Shown in pieces: positions 1 to 10,513 of a stretch of DNA of 64,000 nt. This DNA comes from a bacterium (GTDB taxonomy: Bacteria; UBA8248). The DNA lies in assembly GCA_022825065.1 (NCBI GenBank), contig JAJDYR010000009.1, positions 20,536-84,535 on the forward strand, read 5' to 3'. Below the pieces are notes generated by a model, which did not search any database, was not told where the DNA came from, and saw only the letters and a program-made list of their open reading frames with translations. The position numbers were made by a program, and so were the translations under genes. Every line of letters starts with the position of its first letter. The stretch's first letter is position 1.

Positions 1-1
1 G

Positions 2-1213
2 GAAATGTGCGCGCGCGGAGAAATTCCCAGGGAGGCGCTTGAAGAGATCAAATCGAAAGCGGCTTTCGAGCCCGAGCGAATCAAAGAGATCGAGCGCGTC
101 ACAAAGCACGACGTCATCGCCTTTCTCACCAACGTGGCGGAGCACGTGGGGCCGTCCTCGCGCTACATTCACCTCGGCATGACGAGCAGCGACGTCCTGG
201 ATACCGGGCTCGCGCTTCAGCTTGTATCCGCAGCCGACATCATTCTCGATGACATTCGAGAACTTGAAACGACCCTGAAAGAGCGCGCTCTGGAGCAGAA
301 ATGCACCATCATATCGGGCAGAACCCACGGGATGCACGCGGAACCCACCACCCTGGGTCTTAAAATAGCCACCTGGTACACCGAGTTCGAGCGCGCTTAT
401 GAGCGAATGCAAAACGCGCGTGAAGCCGTCCGCGTCGGCCAGATATCAGGCGCTGTGGGCGCGTGCCCCCACATCCCGCCGGATGCCGAAGAGGCAATTT
501 GCGAGCGCCTGGGTCTCGAGGTCGACCGTGTAAGCAGCCAAATCATCCAGCGTGACCGCCATGCGGAGTATCACCTTGCTCTCGCTCTGGTGGCGGCGAG
601 CATATCCCGCGTGGCGACGGAGGTGCGCCATCTGCAAAGGAACGAAGTGGGCGAAGCGGAAGAGTTTTTCAGTAAAGGCCAGAAAGGGAGTTCCGCCATG
701 CCCCACAAGAGAAACCCCGTGATTTCGGAACAACTGTGCGGTCTGGCCCGCGTGGTGCAGGGAAACGCCACGGCGGCCCTGCAGAACGTCCCCTTGTGGC
801 ACGAACGCGACATCTCCCACTCATCCGTGGAACGCGTGATATTGCCGGACAGCACGATCCTCGTAGATTACATGTTGGTCAAACTCAACGATTTGATGAA
901 GAACTGGGTCATCTATCCTGACAAAATGCTGGAAAACCTCGCGCGCTCGAAGGGATTGCTACTCAGTGAGCACGTCATGCTCGCATTGATTCGCAAAACG
1001 GGCATCACGCGGGAGGAAGCCTACGCACGCGTTCAGGCTCCCGCCATGGAAGTTTGGGCCGAGGGAGGCGATTTCCAGGCGAAACTGGCGGCGGATCCCC
1101 AAGTGGGCGGCGTGTTGGGAGAAGAGGAGCTCGCCCACTGCTTTGACATGGACGCCCATCTGAAAAATCTGGACCGAATTTTCGAACGCGTTTTCGGCCC
1201 CGATCAGGAATGA
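2..1213 (+). CDS. purB: Adenylosuccinate lyase (5' partial)
   Basis: Adenylosuccinate lyase of the fumarase/aspartase superfamily. It removes fumarate from SAICAR and from adenylosuccinate in purine synthesis. The reading frame is open to the left edge, so the true start lies upstream; roughly 30 N-terminal residues of a normal ~430-residue PurB are missing, and the first ATG at 5 is internal. Visible signatures are LGMTSSDVLDT (about residue 57 of the visible part), GRTHGMHAEPTT, and the superfamily signature GSSAMPHKRNP (about residue 230), which holds the flexible catalytic loop. It is the first gene of a purine cluster reading rightwards, about 150 bp before purC. Identity is secure; only the N-terminus is unseen. 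Confidence 0.95.
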   Translation, partial: EMCARGEIPREALEEIKSKAAFEPERIKEIERVTKHDVIAFLTNVAEHVGPSSRYIHLGMTSSDVLDTGLALQLVSAADIILDDIRELETTLKERALEQKCTIISGRTHGMHAEPTTLGLKIATWYTEFERAYERMQNAREAVRVGQISGAVGACPHIPPDAEEAICERLGLEVDRVSSQIIQRDRHAEYHLALALVAASISRVATEVRHLQRNEVGEAEEFFSKGQKGSSAMPHKRNPVISEQLCGLARVVQGNATAALQNVPLWHERDISHSSVERVILPDSTILVDYMLVKLNDLMKNWVIYPDKMLENLARSKGLLLSEHVMLALIRKTGITREEAYARVQAPAMEVWAEGGDFQAKLAADPQVGGVLGEEELAHCFDMDAHLKNLDRIFERVFGPDQE

Positions 1214-1267
1214 AACTGAATACACGGGGTGACAAACACAGGCTCGTTTATGTTAGGATAGCGGCTC

Positions 1268-1296
1268 TTGACCGCCCGGAATGGTCGTTTTCTAAC
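1268..1296 (+). promoter_or_regulatory. Putative sigma-70 promoter of purC operon
   Basis: TTGACC at 1268-1273 and TCTAAC at 1291-1296 are separated by 17 bp in the purB-purC gap. The -35 box matches 5 of 6 consensus bases and the -10 box 4 of 6. It would start a transcript about 60 nt before purC. This is a sequence match only. Confidence 0.35.
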
Positions 1297-1365
1297 CCGT
1301 TCAAATGATGGAATAACTCTTAAAACGAAGGTTTGAACTTGCGATCCTCGAATGGAGAATTGTTC

Positions 1366-2079
1366 ATGGAACACGGCAAACAGGTTTACGAAGGCAAGGC
1401 CAAGATCATCTACGAGACCGACAACCCGGACTACTATATCCAGTTCTTCAAGGATGATGCTTCCGCATTCAACGCCAAGAAGCTGGGCACTATCGAATCC
1501 AAAGGCGTTTTCAACAACTCCATCTCCTCTCGCCTGCTGCAGGAGGTGGAGCGTCAGGGCGTGCCCACGCATTTCGTGGAAAAACTCTCCGAGCGGGAGA
1601 TGCTGGTGAAAAAACTCGACATCATTCTGGTCGAAGTGGTGTTGAGGAATATCATCGCGGGAAGCCTCGCCAAGAGAATGGGCGTGGAAGAAGGCGCGCG
1701 CCTTCCGAACACGATCGTCGACCTGCATCTGAAAAACGATGAACTCGACGACCCGCTCATCAACGAAGACACCGCCGTGGCCTTCGGCTTGGCGACACGC
1801 GAAGAACTCGCCGAGATGCGCGAATACGCCTTCAAGGTGAACGACATCCTCACTTCGTTCTTCTCCGAGCGCAACATCGACCTCGTGGATTTCAAGCTCG
1901 AATTCGGACGCTGTGCGGCCGAGGGCGGCAAGCTGCTGCTGGGAGATGAAATCACGCCGGATGGTTGCCGTTTCTGGGAGAAGGGAACGGGCCGGAAACT
2001 GGACAAGGACCGCTTCCGCAGGGATTTAGGACAGGTCGAAGACGCATACGCCGAAGTCGAAAAACTCGTCATCGAATAA
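1366..2079 (+). CDS. purC: Phosphoribosylaminoimidazole-succinocarboxamide synthase
   Basis: SAICAR synthetase joins CAIR and aspartate using ATP, the step before PurB in purine synthesis. The 237-residue product begins MEHGKQVYEGKAKIIYET, with the family motif YEGKAK near the N-terminus, then FNNSISSRLL, EVVLRNIIAGSL and DFKLEFG. I chose the ATG at 1366 because GGAG lies eight bases upstream and the family starts close to YEGKAK; an in-frame TTG at 1333 would add 11 residues without a clear ribosome site. It follows purB and is 19 bp ahead of purS, so purC-S-Q-L-F are probably one transcript. Confidence 0.96.
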   Translation: MEHGKQVYEGKAKIIYETDNPDYYIQFFKDDASAFNAKKLGTIESKGVFNNSISSRLLQEVERQGVPTHFVEKLSEREMLVKKLDIILVEVVLRNIIAGSLAKRMGVEEGARLPNTIVDLHLKNDELDDPLINEDTAVAFGLATREELAEMREYAFKVNDILTSFFSERNIDLVDFKLEFGRCAAEGGKLLLGDEITPDGCRFWEKGTGRKLDKDRFRRDLGQVEDAYAEVEKLVIE

Positions 2080-2098
2080 CTTTCGCCCTGAGGTAGCG

Positions 2099-2362
2099 AT
2101 GCCGAAAGCCCTGGTCTACGTGACATTCAAAGCGGGCGTACTCGACCCCCAGGGGGAAGCCGTTAGGGGAGCACTCTCCTCCCTTGGATTCAAGGGCGTG
2201 AACGACGTGCGTGTCGGGAAATTCATCGAGATTGAACTCGAAGACACCGACGACATTCTTGCCGATCTGGAGAGAATGTGCCAGGACCTGCTCGCCAACC
2301 CCGTCATCGAAGATTACCGTATCGAAATGGCGGATGAGTCCGCTAACGGCAAGAGACGGTAA
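2099..2362 (+). CDS. purS: FGAM synthase subunit PurS
   Basis: Small structural subunit of the three-part formylglycinamidine ribonucleotide synthase (PurS, PurQ, PurL). It bridges PurQ and PurL and helps channel ammonia. The 87 residues include the family pattern [20 protein letters not shown] at the start and [15 protein letters not shown] in the middle, matching the usual 80-90 residues. Its TAA stop overlaps the purQ start by one base (TAATG), which implies translational coupling. Having PurS fits the short PurL encoded downstream. Confidence 0.95.
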   Translation: MPKALVYVTFKAGVLDPQGEAVRGALSSLGFKGVNDVRVGKFIEIELEDTDDILADLERMCQDLLANPVIEDYRIEMADESANGKRR

Positions 2363-3057
2363 TGCAGTTCGCCGTCATCGTCTTTCCCGGCTCCAATTGC
2401 GATCACGACTGCTACCACGCCGTCAAAGACGTTCTCAAACAACCGGTGCGGTTCGTCTGGCACAAGGAGACCTCTCTGGGAGATGCGGAAGTGGTGATAC
2501 TCCCAGGTGGTTTCAGCTACGGGGATTACCTAAGGGCCGGGGCCATTTCGCGTTTCTCACCCATCATGCGGGCTGTTACTGCACATGCGCGGGAAGGGCG
2601 TCCCCTGCTCGGCATATGCAACGGATTTCAGTGCCTGACCGAATCAGGACTCCTGCCCGGGGCCTTGAAAAGAAACGAATCGCTCCGCTTCGTTTGCGAT
2701 GATGTCTGGCTCAAATGCGAAACCTCGAGAACTCCCTTCACTTGTGGCATCGAACCGGAAGAAATCCTGAAAATGACCATCGCGCATGGAGAAGGAAATT
2801 ACTTTTGCGATTCCGAGACGCTCGCCACACTCGAAGAGAACGATCAGATTGTTTTCCGCTACGTCAATGCGGAGGGTGACGTAAACCCCAAATCGAATCC
2901 CAACGGCTCGATGGAAAACATCGCGGGCATCTGCAACTTGCAGGGTAACGTGGTTGGCCTCATGCCGCATCCCGAGCGAAGCTGTGATTCTCTTCTGGGC
3001 GGGGAAGACGGGTTACGGATGTTCATGTCCGTCGTGCGAAAGGTGGTTTCATCGTGA
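2362..3057 (+). CDS. purQ: FGAM synthase glutaminase subunit PurQ
   Basis: Class I glutamine amidotransferase that supplies ammonia to PurL. The 231-residue protein starts [20 protein letters not shown], typical of PurQ. The nucleophile is Cys86 in LLGICNGFQ, and MPHPERS near residue 205 holds the His/Glu of the triad. It overlaps purS by one base at its start and purL by four bases at its end (GTGA), so the three subunits of one enzyme are encoded without gaps. Length matches the family (about 225-235). Confidence 0.96.
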   Translation: MQFAVIVFPGSNCDHDCYHAVKDVLKQPVRFVWHKETSLGDAEVVILPGGFSYGDYLRAGAISRFSPIMRAVTAHAREGRPLLGICNGFQCLTESGLLPGALKRNESLRFVCDDVWLKCETSRTPFTCGIEPEEILKMTIAHGEGNYFCDSETLATLEENDQIVFRYVNAEGDVNPKSNPNGSMENIAGICNLQGNVVGLMPHPERSCDSLLGGEDGLRMFMSVVRKVVSS

Positions 3058-5291
3058 TCACGACAGACACGCTCGCCACAAGAGAGATAGCTCTCGAGCA
3101 CGGCCTTTCTCCAGACGAGTGGGAAAAGATAAAGGAAACCCTGGGGCGGAAACCCAACGTAACCGAACTCGGTGTATTCTCCGCCATGTGGAATGAGCAC
3201 TGCTCGTATAAAAGCAGCCGCATTCACCTGAAAAAATTTCCCACGAAAGGCCCCCATGTCCTGCAGGGACCCGGAGAAAACGCCGGCGTCGTCGATCTCG
3301 GCGAGGGCATGGCCGTCGCATTCAAGATGGAAAGCCACAATCACCCCTCCTTCATCGAACCATACCAGGGTGCTGCCACCGGGGTGGGCGGTATTTTGCG
3401 AGATATCTTCACGATGGGCGCACGACCCATCGCGCTGCTCGACAGCCTGCGTTTCGGGGCTCCGGAACATCCCCGCACCCCCTATCTCGTCGGTGGCGTC
3501 GTAGGCGGCATCTCGGGCTATGGAAATTGCATCGGCGTTCCAACGGTGGGCGGAGAAACGAAATTTCACCCCTGCTATAACGGGAACATTCTGGTGAACG
3601 TCATGTGCGCGGGCATCATGCGGTCAGACGCCATATTCCGGGGCACGGCTTCCGGCGTTGGAAATCCGGTCATCTACGTCGGGGCGCCCACCGGGCGGGA
3701 CGGCATCCATGGCGCGTCCATGGCATCGGCGGGCTTCGACGATTCCGCCCTCGAAAAAAGACCCACCGTTCAGGTGGGGGATCCGTTTCGGGAAAAACTC
3801 CTGCTCGAGGCGTGCCTGGAACTGATGAAGCGCGGCGCCGTGGTCGGCATTCAGGATATGGGCGCCGCCGGGCTCACCTCCTCTTCCGTCGAAATGGCGG
3901 GCCGCGCCGGCACAGGGCTTCTCCTCCGCCTGGATGCGGTTCCCTGCCGGGAAGAGGAGATGACGCCATATGAGATGATGCTCTCGGAAAGCCAGGAGAG
4001 GATGCTGCTCGTAGCGGAAAAAGGAAGAGAACCCGAGGTGCGGGAGATATTCGAACGGTGGGACCTCCCAATGTCCGTCGTGGGGGAAGTAACCGGAGAC
4101 GGGAGGCTTCGCGCAACTTTCGGAGGAGATGAAGTCGCCGACCTGCCGGTATCATCGCTGACGGTTGATGCGCCGACTTATGACCGCCCAAGAAAACCCG
4201 AGCGCGGGCTTCCATACGACGATCCGCTACTCAAACTGCCGGAACCTGAAGACATGGGCTCCACTCTGATCAAGATGCTGGGCCACCCCAACCACGGAGA
4301 CAAAAAACCGATATGGCGCCAGTATGACTATAACGTTCGCACGAACACGTTGACCCCTCCGGGCGGAGACGCCGCCATCATCCGTCTGAAAGGTACGAAC
4401 AAGGCGTTGGCCCTTACGACAGATGGGAACGCACGATACGGCATGCTCGATCCCTACAAGGGGGGGATGCTCGCCGTGGCGGAAGCAGCGCGAAACATCT
4501 GCTGCGTAGGCGCAAGGCCGCTCGCGATCACCAATTGCCTCAACTTCGGCAATCCCGAGCGTCCCGCGGTCATGGCTCAATTCTCTCTCTCGATCGAGGG
4601 CATGGCCCAGGCTTGCCGTTTTCTGGACCTGCCCGTGGTGAGCGGAAACGTGAGTTTTTACAACGAAACGCACGAGGTCGACATTTACCCCACACCGATC
4701 ATCGGCATGGTCGGCTTGCTCGATGACATTCAAAAAAGATCAGGCCACGGGTTCGTCTCCGAGAATGACGCCATCGCCCTGATACACCCCAAAGACGAAG
4801 CGCCATTGCCGAAAACATGCGCTCATGAGTATGTGTGGCTGGAAACGGGCCAGGAGGGAGGGGACGCCCCGCCGATATCCCTGGATGCGGAAAAAGCCGT
4901 GCAGACAGCCTGCAGGCGCGGCATCGATATGGCTTTGGTGCGCTCCGCACACGATCTTTCCGAGGGCGGATTGGGGATCTCTCTGGCCGAATCCGCTATC
5001 GCATCACCCAAGAGCAGGCTTGGGGTCGAGGTGTGGCTTCCCGAGCAGGAGGGCAGACTCGACGGCTTGCTGTATGGCGAGGCCGCATCGCGCATTTTGG
5101 TGAGCGTATCTCCTCACGCGGTGGACTCTCTGCAAGAGGCCGTACAGAGTTGCGGAGCAGAACTTACGCGTATCGGTCGTGTCCAGGAGGGTGCTTTCGT
5201 CGTCAAATCCCCCGATAATGTTCCCTTGATTGATTTAGCCATGCCGCACATTGTGGCGGCATGGTCAGGCGCCCTCTCCGAGGTGATGTGA
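3054..5291 (+). CDS. purL: FGAM synthase subunit PurL (small type)
   Basis: ATP-dependent synthetase subunit that turns FGAR into FGAM with ammonia from PurQ. At 745 residues it is the small PurL type that needs separate PurS and PurQ, both encoded just upstream. Signatures include [10 protein letters not shown] near residue 47, [10 protein letters not shown] near residue 93, [16 protein letters not shown], and a second AIRS-type half with GNVSFYNE. The start is a GTG at 3054 overlapping the purQ stop. purF begins immediately after its stop. Confidence 0.97.
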   Translation: MITTDTLATREIALEHGLSPDEWEKIKETLGRKPNVTELGVFSAMWNEHCSYKSSRIHLKKFPTKGPHVLQGPGENAGVVDLGEGMAVAFKMESHNHPSFIEPYQGAATGVGGILRDIFTMGARPIALLDSLRFGAPEHPRTPYLVGGVVGGISGYGNCIGVPTVGGETKFHPCYNGNILVNVMCAGIMRSDAIFRGTASGVGNPVIYVGAPTGRDGIHGASMASAGFDDSALEKRPTVQVGDPFREKLLLEACLELMKRGAVVGIQDMGAAGLTSSSVEMAGRAGTGLLLRLDAVPCREEEMTPYEMMLSESQERMLLVAEKGREPEVREIFERWDLPMSVVGEVTGDGRLRATFGGDEVADLPVSSLTVDAPTYDRPRKPERGLPYDDPLLKLPEPEDMGSTLIKMLGHPNHGDKKPIWRQYDYNVRTNTLTPPGGDAAIIRLKGTNKALALTTDGNARYGMLDPYKGGMLAVAEAARNICCVGARPLAITNCLNFGNPERPAVMAQFSLSIEGMAQACRFLDLPVVSGNVSFYNETHEVDIYPTPIIGMVGLLDDIQKRSGHGFVSENDAIALIHPKDEAPLPKTCAHEYVWLETGQEGGDAPPISLDAEKAVQTACRRGIDMALVRSAHDLSEGGLGISLAESAIASPKSRLGVEVWLPEQEGRLDGLLYGEAASRILVSVSPHAVDSLQEAVQSCGAELTRIGRVQEGAFVVKSPDNVPLIDLAMPHIVAAWSGALSEVM

Positions 5292-5292
5292 G

Positions 5293-6741
5293 ATGTCTGC
5301 ATGGATAGATGACCATCCAAAAGAGGAATGCGGCGTATTCGGGATTTACGGCCATCCCGAGGCGGCCAATATGGCCTACCTGGGTCTCTACGCTCTTCAG
5401 CACAGAGGACAGGAGAGTGCGGGCATCGTAGCCTCTGATGGAGAAAGGGTGCACAGTGAAGTCGGCATGGGTCTCGTTGCTGATGTTTTCACCGAAGAGC
5501 GCATCACCAAACTGCAAGGACGCATCGCCATCGGGCACAATCGCTATTCCACGGCAGGACAATCCGACATCAAAAACGCCCAACCTTTTTTGGTGAATTA
5601 CGCCAAAGGAACACTCGCTCTCGGCCACAACGGAAACCTTGTCAACGGCGGCGTGTTGCGCGAAGAGTTGGAAGCCAACGGATCCATATTTCGCAGCACT
5701 ACGGACAGCGAGGTTATTCTGCATCTCATCGCCCGTTCCGCGGAAAAAAGCACTGAGGGCGCCATCATAGAAGCCGTTCAACGATTAGAGGGCGCCTACA
5801 CGCTCACGATGATGACGGAAGATATGTTGATTGGCATCCGCGACCCCCACGGCTTTCGTCCCCTGGTTCTGGGCAAACTCCCCGCAGACGAGATCGGGGG
5901 CGATTCCTGGGTGCTCACGAGCGAAACCTGCGCGCTCGATCTGATAGACGCCGAATATATCCGCGAAATCGAACCCGGCGAGATGGTCATAATCGATCAA
6001 GACGGATTAAGAAGTATCACTCATTCTCCACCTCTTGAACATCAGCAATGTATTTTTGAATTCATCTATTTCGCCCGTCCGGACAGTTTCATTTTCGGGA
6101 AAAACGCCTACGCCTTCAGGAAAAAACTGGGCGCTCGGCTCGCCGAGGAAGACAATGTGGAGGCGGATATCGTCACACCCGTTCCAGATTCGGGCCTGTC
6201 GGCCGCGCTCGGATACGCAGATGCTTCGGGTCTTCCTCTGGAATGGGGCCTGATACGCAACCACTATGTGGGCCGCACATTTATCGAACCGGAACAATCC
6301 ATTCGAAATTTCGGCGTCAAGCTGAAATTGAACCCCATGAAAGAATTCCTGGCGGATAAACGCGTCGTAGTAGTTGATGACTCCCTCGTCAGAGGCACGA
6401 CGAGCAAGAAGATCGTTGAACTCATCCGGCGAGCCGGCGCAAAAGAAGTTCACATGCGCATCAGTTCTCCTCCCATCACCCACCCGTGTTTTTTCGGTAT
6501 CGATATGCCTACCCTTGCGGAACTGAAGGCATCCTCGAACAGCGTCGAGGAAATCAGGCAATTCCTGGAGGCGGATAGTCTGAACTATTTATCCCTGGAG
6601 GGCATGCTGAGTTGCGCCCACCCGAATGAAGAGGCATTTTGCACGGCTTGTTTTTCCGGGGAATATCCGATTCCTGTCGAACAAAGCGACTATCAACTCT
6701 CTCTTTTCCGGGATTTGCGCACCTCGGAGCACCGCGCATAA
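5293..6741 (+). CDS. purF: Amidophosphoribosyltransferase
   Basis: Catalyses the first committed step of purine synthesis, PRPP plus glutamine to phosphoribosylamine. The Ntn-type glutaminase nucleophile is Cys13 in EECGVFG, so the first 12 residues are expected to be cleaved off as in Bacillus Pur[14 protein letters not shown] follows. The phosphoribosyltransferase PRPP loop is [16 protein letters not shown] near residue 357. Cysteines in QQCIFEF, THPCFFG and FCTACFSG match the ligands of the 4Fe-4S cluster of the Bacillus-type enzyme, unlike the E. coli type. It is the last gene of the purine run; 482 residues is normal. Confidence 0.97.
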   Translation: MSAWIDDHPKEECGVFGIYGHPEAANMAYLGLYALQHRGQESAGIVASDGERVHSEVGMGLVADVFTEERITKLQGRIAIGHNRYSTAGQSDIKNAQPFLVNYAKGTLALGHNGNLVNGGVLREELEANGSIFRSTTDSEVILHLIARSAEKSTEGAIIEAVQRLEGAYTLTMMTEDMLIGIRDPHGFRPLVLGKLPADEIGGDSWVLTSETCALDLIDAEYIREIEPGEMVIIDQDGLRSITHSPPLEHQQCIFEFIYFARPDSFIFGKNAYAFRKKLGARLAEEDNVEADIVTPVPDSGLSAALGYADASGLPLEWGLIRNHYVGRTFIEPEQSIRNFGVKLKLNPMKEFLADKRVVVVDDSLVRGTTSKKIVELIRRAGAKEVHMRISSPPITHPCFFGIDMPTLAELKASSNSVEEIRQFLEADSLNYLSLEGMLSCAHPNEEAFCTACFSGEYPIPVEQSDYQLSLFRDLRTSEHRA

Positions 6742-6746
6742 CCAAT

Positions 6747-6776
6747 TTGACCAAACTTATCGGTGATTGTTATCCT
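6747..6776 (+). promoter_or_regulatory. Putative sigma-70 promoter of the transglycosylase gene
   Basis: TTGACC at 6747-6752 and TATCCT at 6771-6776 are spaced by 18 bp, directly after the purF stop and about 65 bp before the next start codon. This would separate the envelope genes from the purine transcript. Confidence 0.45.
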
Positions 6777-6842
6777 GTCTGTTGTTTTCATGATTATTTC
6801 ATCTCTTTCAGTAAATAGCCAAAGAATCAGGGAGAAGGTTTC

Positions 6843-8603
6843 TTGCTAATTCAACGAAGATGTTTTCTCCTGATGTGCATGTTCGTGATGGGTTGCAGTG
6901 CAGTGCCCCTCGCCCAAAGCGGAATTCAGCCGAAGAAAATACCAGCTGGCATCTCAATAGAGGCGCACAACCCTGCTGCTCCCCGAAAAACGGTTTTACT
7001 CCCTCCTCCAGCTCCGGAATCCGCAACGCCCAAACCACCCGAAGCCGCTCCGAAAGAATCGCCTATGGCCTCGGTATCCATACCATTGAATGACATCGAA
7101 GCGGATAAAATCACAAAACCGTCAGACCCTGTAGATTCCAGGGACGAAAAGGCGGACAAAGACTCTGAACCTTCCCCGCATGACATCAGTCTGCCGGTGC
7201 CCGAAATCGAAGAAAGGCTCAAGGTCCGACCAACACCGGAAGCCAAGAAACCCAAGGCTTTTTTGTATGACGTCCCCGTGGTTCGCAATGCCATCGTGGA
7301 TCGGTGGATTGCGTACTTTACGGGTTCCGGACGCGCCAGTTTTTCCGTCTGGTTGAGCAGGGGGGGACGCTATATCAAATTGTTCCGTGAAATTCTGAAG
7401 GAACACCAACTACCGCAGGACCTGGCGTATCTCTCTTTGATTGAGAGCGGATTCAGCCCGAAGGCACGCTCCAGAGCCGGCGCGGTTGGTCCCTGGCAGT
7501 TCATGCCGGCCACCGCGAGGCGAATGGGCCTGAAAATTAACTATTATGTGGATGAGCGCCGCCACCCGATGAAATCCACGCGTGCGGCTTCGGCCTATCT
7601 ATCGAAACTTTACGAGGAATTCGGCGACTGGCATTTGGCGCTCGCCGCATACAACGCGGGAGAGCGCCGCATCGCCAGGGCCATTCGCAGATCGAAGCGA
7701 AAAGACTACTGGTCACTCGCCAGAACAAGATACCTGCCCAACGAAACACGCAACTACGTTGCGAAGTACCTGGCAGGGATGATCATCGCCAAAAACCCGG
7801 AAGTTTTCGGATTCGTGGACATAGAATATGCCAACTCCTGGGACTACAAAGCCGTCAAACTTTCTCATGGCACCAGCTTGAGAGCGATTTCCCGCATTTC
7901 GAACGTCTCTCTGCGCACTTTGAGGGAAATCAATGCGGAGTTGAGAACTTCCGTCACGCCTCCGCGCAATGGATACCATCTTTTTCTCCCGGTTCAAGAG
8001 GCAGAGAAATTTGCCGTGAAACTGGCGAAACTGACCAAGAAATATCACGCTTCTCCCAATGGCTACCGCATACAGCCGGGGGATACTTTCGGCGCCATAG
8101 CGCAAAGGTTCGGAGTCCCGCTAGGCAGGATCCTCGAACTGAACACCCATCTTCATCCCAGAAAACTTCAAGTGGGCGCCAAAATTCTTCTGCCGAAACC
8201 GCCCAAAAAACTGAAAGCGGCCCTACAAAATACCGCACCGGCAAATGGGGTTGCCCCTTTGCCGAAGTTGCATGTCGTGCAAGAAGGTGAAAACTTTTCA
8301 CTCATTGCCCAGAAATACAACATCTCCACCAAAGAGTTGGTGCAGACCAATGCCGGAATCGACCCCAAGCGCCTGCGCATCGGCATGCAAATACACCTTC
8401 CTTCCAAAAAACACCTCGCAAAAACCGAAAAGAGCGAGATAAAAAAGCGAGATAAACCATTGCACCACCTCGTCGGTCCGGGAGAGAACATCTGGCTCAT
8501 CGCCAAGCGGTACGGAGTTTCAACAAAATCTCTACTCTCCTGGAACCGGCTGAGCGCCTCGGCCAAAATTTTCCCCGGAGAAAAACTCATCGTTCGCCGC
8601 TAG
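6843..8603 (+). CDS. MltD-like lytic murein transglycosylase with three LysM repeats
   Basis: Predicted peptidoglycan-cleaving lipoprotein. The 586-residue protein starts at a TTG at 6843 preceded by AGGGAGAAGG. Its N-terminus (MLIQRRCFLLMCMFVMGCS) looks like a lipoprotein signal with Cys18 as lipid anchor, although the lipobox VMGC is loose. A Pro/Lys-rich linker follows. The SLT domain lies at about 150-300, with the catalytic Glu in SLIESGFSP near residue 201 and AGAVGPWQFMPATAR. Three LysM repeats start near residues 407 (YRIQPGDTF), 476 (HVVQEGENF) and 540 (HLVGPGENI). This matches MltD in E. coli, with one more LysM than many homologues. It probably acts in the periplasm on the cell wall. 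Confidence 0.9.
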   Translation: MLIQRRCFLLMCMFVMGCSAVPLAQSGIQPKKIPAGISIEAHNPAAPRKTVLLPPPAPESATPKPPEAAPKESPMASVSIPLNDIEADKITKPSDPVDSRDEKADKDSEPSPHDISLPVPEIEERLKVRPTPEAKKPKAFLYDVPVVRNAIVDRWIAYFTGSGRASFSVWLSRGGRYIKLFREILKEHQLPQDLAYLSLIESGFSPKARSRAGAVGPWQFMPATARRMGLKINYYVDERRHPMKSTRAASAYLSKLYEEFGDWHLALAAYNAGERRIARAIRRSKRKDYWSLARTRYLPNETRNYVAKYLAGMIIAKNPEVFGFVDIEYANSWDYKAVKLSHGTSLRAISRISNVSLRTLREINAELRTSVTPPRNGYHLFLPVQEAEKFAVKLAKLTKKYHASPNGYRIQPGDTFGAIAQRFGVPLGRILELNTHLHPRKLQVGAKILLPKPPKKLKAALQNTAPANGVAPLPKLHVVQEGENFSLIAQKYNISTKELVQTNAGIDPKRLRIGMQIHLPSKKHLAKTEKSEIKKRDKPLHHLVGPGENIWLIAKRYGVSTKSLLSWNRLSASAKIFPGEKLIVRR

Positions 8604-8616
8604 AATCAAAGGTTTC

Positions 8617-8646
8617 TTGACACCTGCTTTCATGCTCTCCTAAGAT
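8617..8646 (+). promoter_or_regulatory. Sigma-70 promoter upstream of bamD-like gene
   Basis: A consensus TTGACA at 8617-8622 and TAAGAT at 8641-8646 with 18 bp between them sit in the 94-bp gap before the lipoprotein gene. It is among the best promoter matches in the window. Confidence 0.6.
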
Positions 8647-8697
8647 TCCAGATAAGACGAAGTTGCACGACGATATTCCTTTTCGGTAGAGAAAAAT

Positions 8698-9471
8698 ATG
8701 CCTAAACGCTCTATTCACGAGGTCATGTTAGTTTCTTTCTCCCTGGTTTGCGTGCTGCTTCTCCTGAGCGGATGTGTCTCGCGTCCGAAGCAGCAGGCGT
8801 CACCCGGAGAATTGCTCGTCATCGGAGAGGAGGATTTGCGGGCTGAGCGTTTCGAGGCGGCGCGCCTCGCGTTCAAGCGCCTGCTGGAAGAACACCCTGA
8901 CAGCAAGCACCGCCGAAGCGCGCTGTTGCGTTTGGGAGATTCATACTTCCACGCGGAAGAATTCATTGAATCGAAGTTGCAATACGCCGAATACGTGCGC
9001 CTCTATCCTGTAAGCGCTGGAACGCCGAAAGCGTACTATTTCCTCGCGATGAGCGATTATGAGAGAAATCTCGCCATCGACCAGGACGCTTCTGTTGCAA
9101 GAGATGCCCTCAAGAATTTCCAAACTCTCGTGCGTCGCTTCCCCGGATCGGAATACACGGCCGATGCGAAGCAGAAGATATCGGAATTAAGAGATCATCT
9201 CGCCAAAAACGCTCTGTTTATCGCGAATTTTTACTTCAGGACGAATCTGCGCGTCTCCGCAATTCCGCGCTACAAAGAGATAATTCGAGATTTTGGAGAT
9301 GTCCCCCATGTCCGTGCCGAAGCCATGTACAAGCTGGGGGAAAGCTACAGGATAGAAGAGAGTTTCAAGAAAGCGGGAGAGGCCTATCGTTCCGTATTGG
9401 AGTCTTATCCTGAAGACCAGTATGCTTCACCCGCATACAACAGGCTCCTCGTCCTCACAGGCAAAAAATGA
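8698..9471 (+). CDS. bamD: BamD/ComL-like outer membrane assembly lipoprotein
   Basis: TPR lipoprotein of 257 residues. The signal peptide ends in LLLLSGC, giving Cys26 as the lipidated residue. Helical TPR-like repeats follow, with typical phrases such as FEAARLAFKRLLEEHPDSKH, ALLRLGDSYFHAEEF, RRFPGSEYTADAKQKI and AYRSVLESYPEDQYA. This arrangement matches BamD, the essential periplasmic partner of BamA in beta-barrel insertion. The length is normal (about 240-260). YbgF/CpoB-like proteins share the repeats, but the YFLAMSDYERN and DALKNFQTLVRRFPGSEY segments fit BamD better. It confirms a Gram-negative envelope. Confidence 0.85.
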   Translation: MPKRSIHEVMLVSFSLVCVLLLLSGCVSRPKQQASPGELLVIGEEDLRAERFEAARLAFKRLLEEHPDSKHRRSALLRLGDSYFHAEEFIESKLQYAEYVRLYPVSAGTPKAYYFLAMSDYERNLAIDQDASVARDALKNFQTLVRRFPGSEYTADAKQKISELRDHLAKNALFIANFYFRTNLRVSAIPRYKEIIRDFGDVPHVRAEAMYKLGESYRIEESFKKAGEAYRSVLESYPEDQYASPAYNRLLVLTGKK

Positions 9472-9521
9472 TTTGCGACCCATTGTGTCCAAACACCCCA
9501 GCCGCATGCGAGCAACTTTAG

Positions 9522-10511
9522 ATGAGTGAGCCGAACGAAGGCGAGTCCGAAGACAAGAATCTGCCTGCCGTACACGACGAGGTATCCGGCGCGAAAAAAA
9601 CGGATTCCTGCACTGTTAATGAAAATGAGGAGCCACCCACTTTCTCCGACTCCCCAGGCAACTTTGATGAAGATACGTCCGCTTCTCCCCCCGTGGATAC
9701 GCTTTCCCTCTACATGAGAGACATCGGCAACCACCCCATCCTCAAGCGCGATGAAGAACACCAGTTAGCCCTCGCGGCAAGAGATGGAGATGAAGAAGCA
9801 TTCAACAAGCTCATTCGTTCGAATTTGAGATACGTCGTCAGCGTGGCGAATCGTTACAAGGGCTTCGGTCTTTCACTCGAGGATTTGATAAACGAGGGGA
9901 ACATCGGGCTGATAAACGCGATCAAACGCTTTGAGCCGGAACGCGGCGTAAAGCTCATCACCTACGCCGTATGGTGGATTCGCCAAAGCATCATGCACGC
10001 TCTGGCGGATCAGAGGAGCACCGTCCGGCTGCCCGTCAAACAGGCGGGTCTTCTCCACAAAATCTCCATCACGTACGAGAAGCTCCGGCAGGAATTGGGG
10101 CGCGAACCAACGACATCCGAGTTATCCGAACGATTGGACATGAAAGTGACGGACATCGAGAAACTTGTACGCGCCAATCGCAATTATCTTTCTCTCGACG
10201 CGACCATCTCTTCCGACGACGACACCAGCTACCTCGATCTGCTCGAAGAACAAAGCGCCGTATCCGTGGTGGATAACGTGGTGCAGCACTCTCTCGAAGA
10301 AGAGGTGGAGGACTTGCTCGCAGAGCTCGACCCCAGAGAGCGTGACATCATTCGCATGCGCTACGGTTTCGACGGAGAGGCGATGACGCTCGAAGAAATC
10401 GGAAGAAAACTCGGGCTCTCGCGCGAAAGAATCCGGCAGATAGAAAAAAAAGTGATCACCCGTTTTCGCGCGGAAGGCACCCACGAGACACTCCATGATT
10501 TTTTGAGTTGA
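9522..10511 (+). CDS. RNA polymerase sigma factor, sigma-70 family (group 1/2, RpoS/RpoD-like)
   Basis: Sigma factor of 329 residues. An acidic, low-complexity N-terminus is followed by region 1.2 (LSLYMRDIGNHPILKRDEE), region 2 (SNLRYVVSVANRYKGFGL, DLINEGNIGLINAIKRFEP, YAVWWIRQSIMHAL), region 3 and region 4 with the -35 helix-turn-helix (TLEEIGRKLGLSRERIRQIE). The absence of a long region 1.1 and the short length argue for a group 2 or RpoS-like factor rather than the main RpoD, though some lineages use short SigA proteins. It follows a LysM lipoprotein and bamD, loosely like the nlpD-rpoS pairing in gammaproteobacteria. Confidence 0.9.
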   Translation: MSEPNEGESEDKNLPAVHDEVSGAKKTDSCTVNENEEPPTFSDSPGNFDEDTSASPPVDTLSLYMRDIGNHPILKRDEEHQLALAARDGDEEAFNKLIRSNLRYVVSVANRYKGFGLSLEDLINEGNIGLINAIKRFEPERGVKLITYAVWWIRQSIMHALADQRSTVRLPVKQAGLLHKISITYEKLRQELGREPTTSELSERLDMKVTDIEKLVRANRNYLSLDATISSDDDTSYLDLLEEQSAVSVVDNVVQHSLEEEVEDLLAELDPRERDIIRMRYGFDGEAMTLEEIGRKLGLSRERIRQIEKKVITRFRAEGTHETLHDFLS

Positions 10512-10513
10512 CG

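Noticed and set aside
1214..1365. Possible purine riboswitch ahead of purC
   Set aside because: The gap lacks the conserved junction and loop sequences of purine or PRPP riboswitches; only a promoter-like pair is visible.
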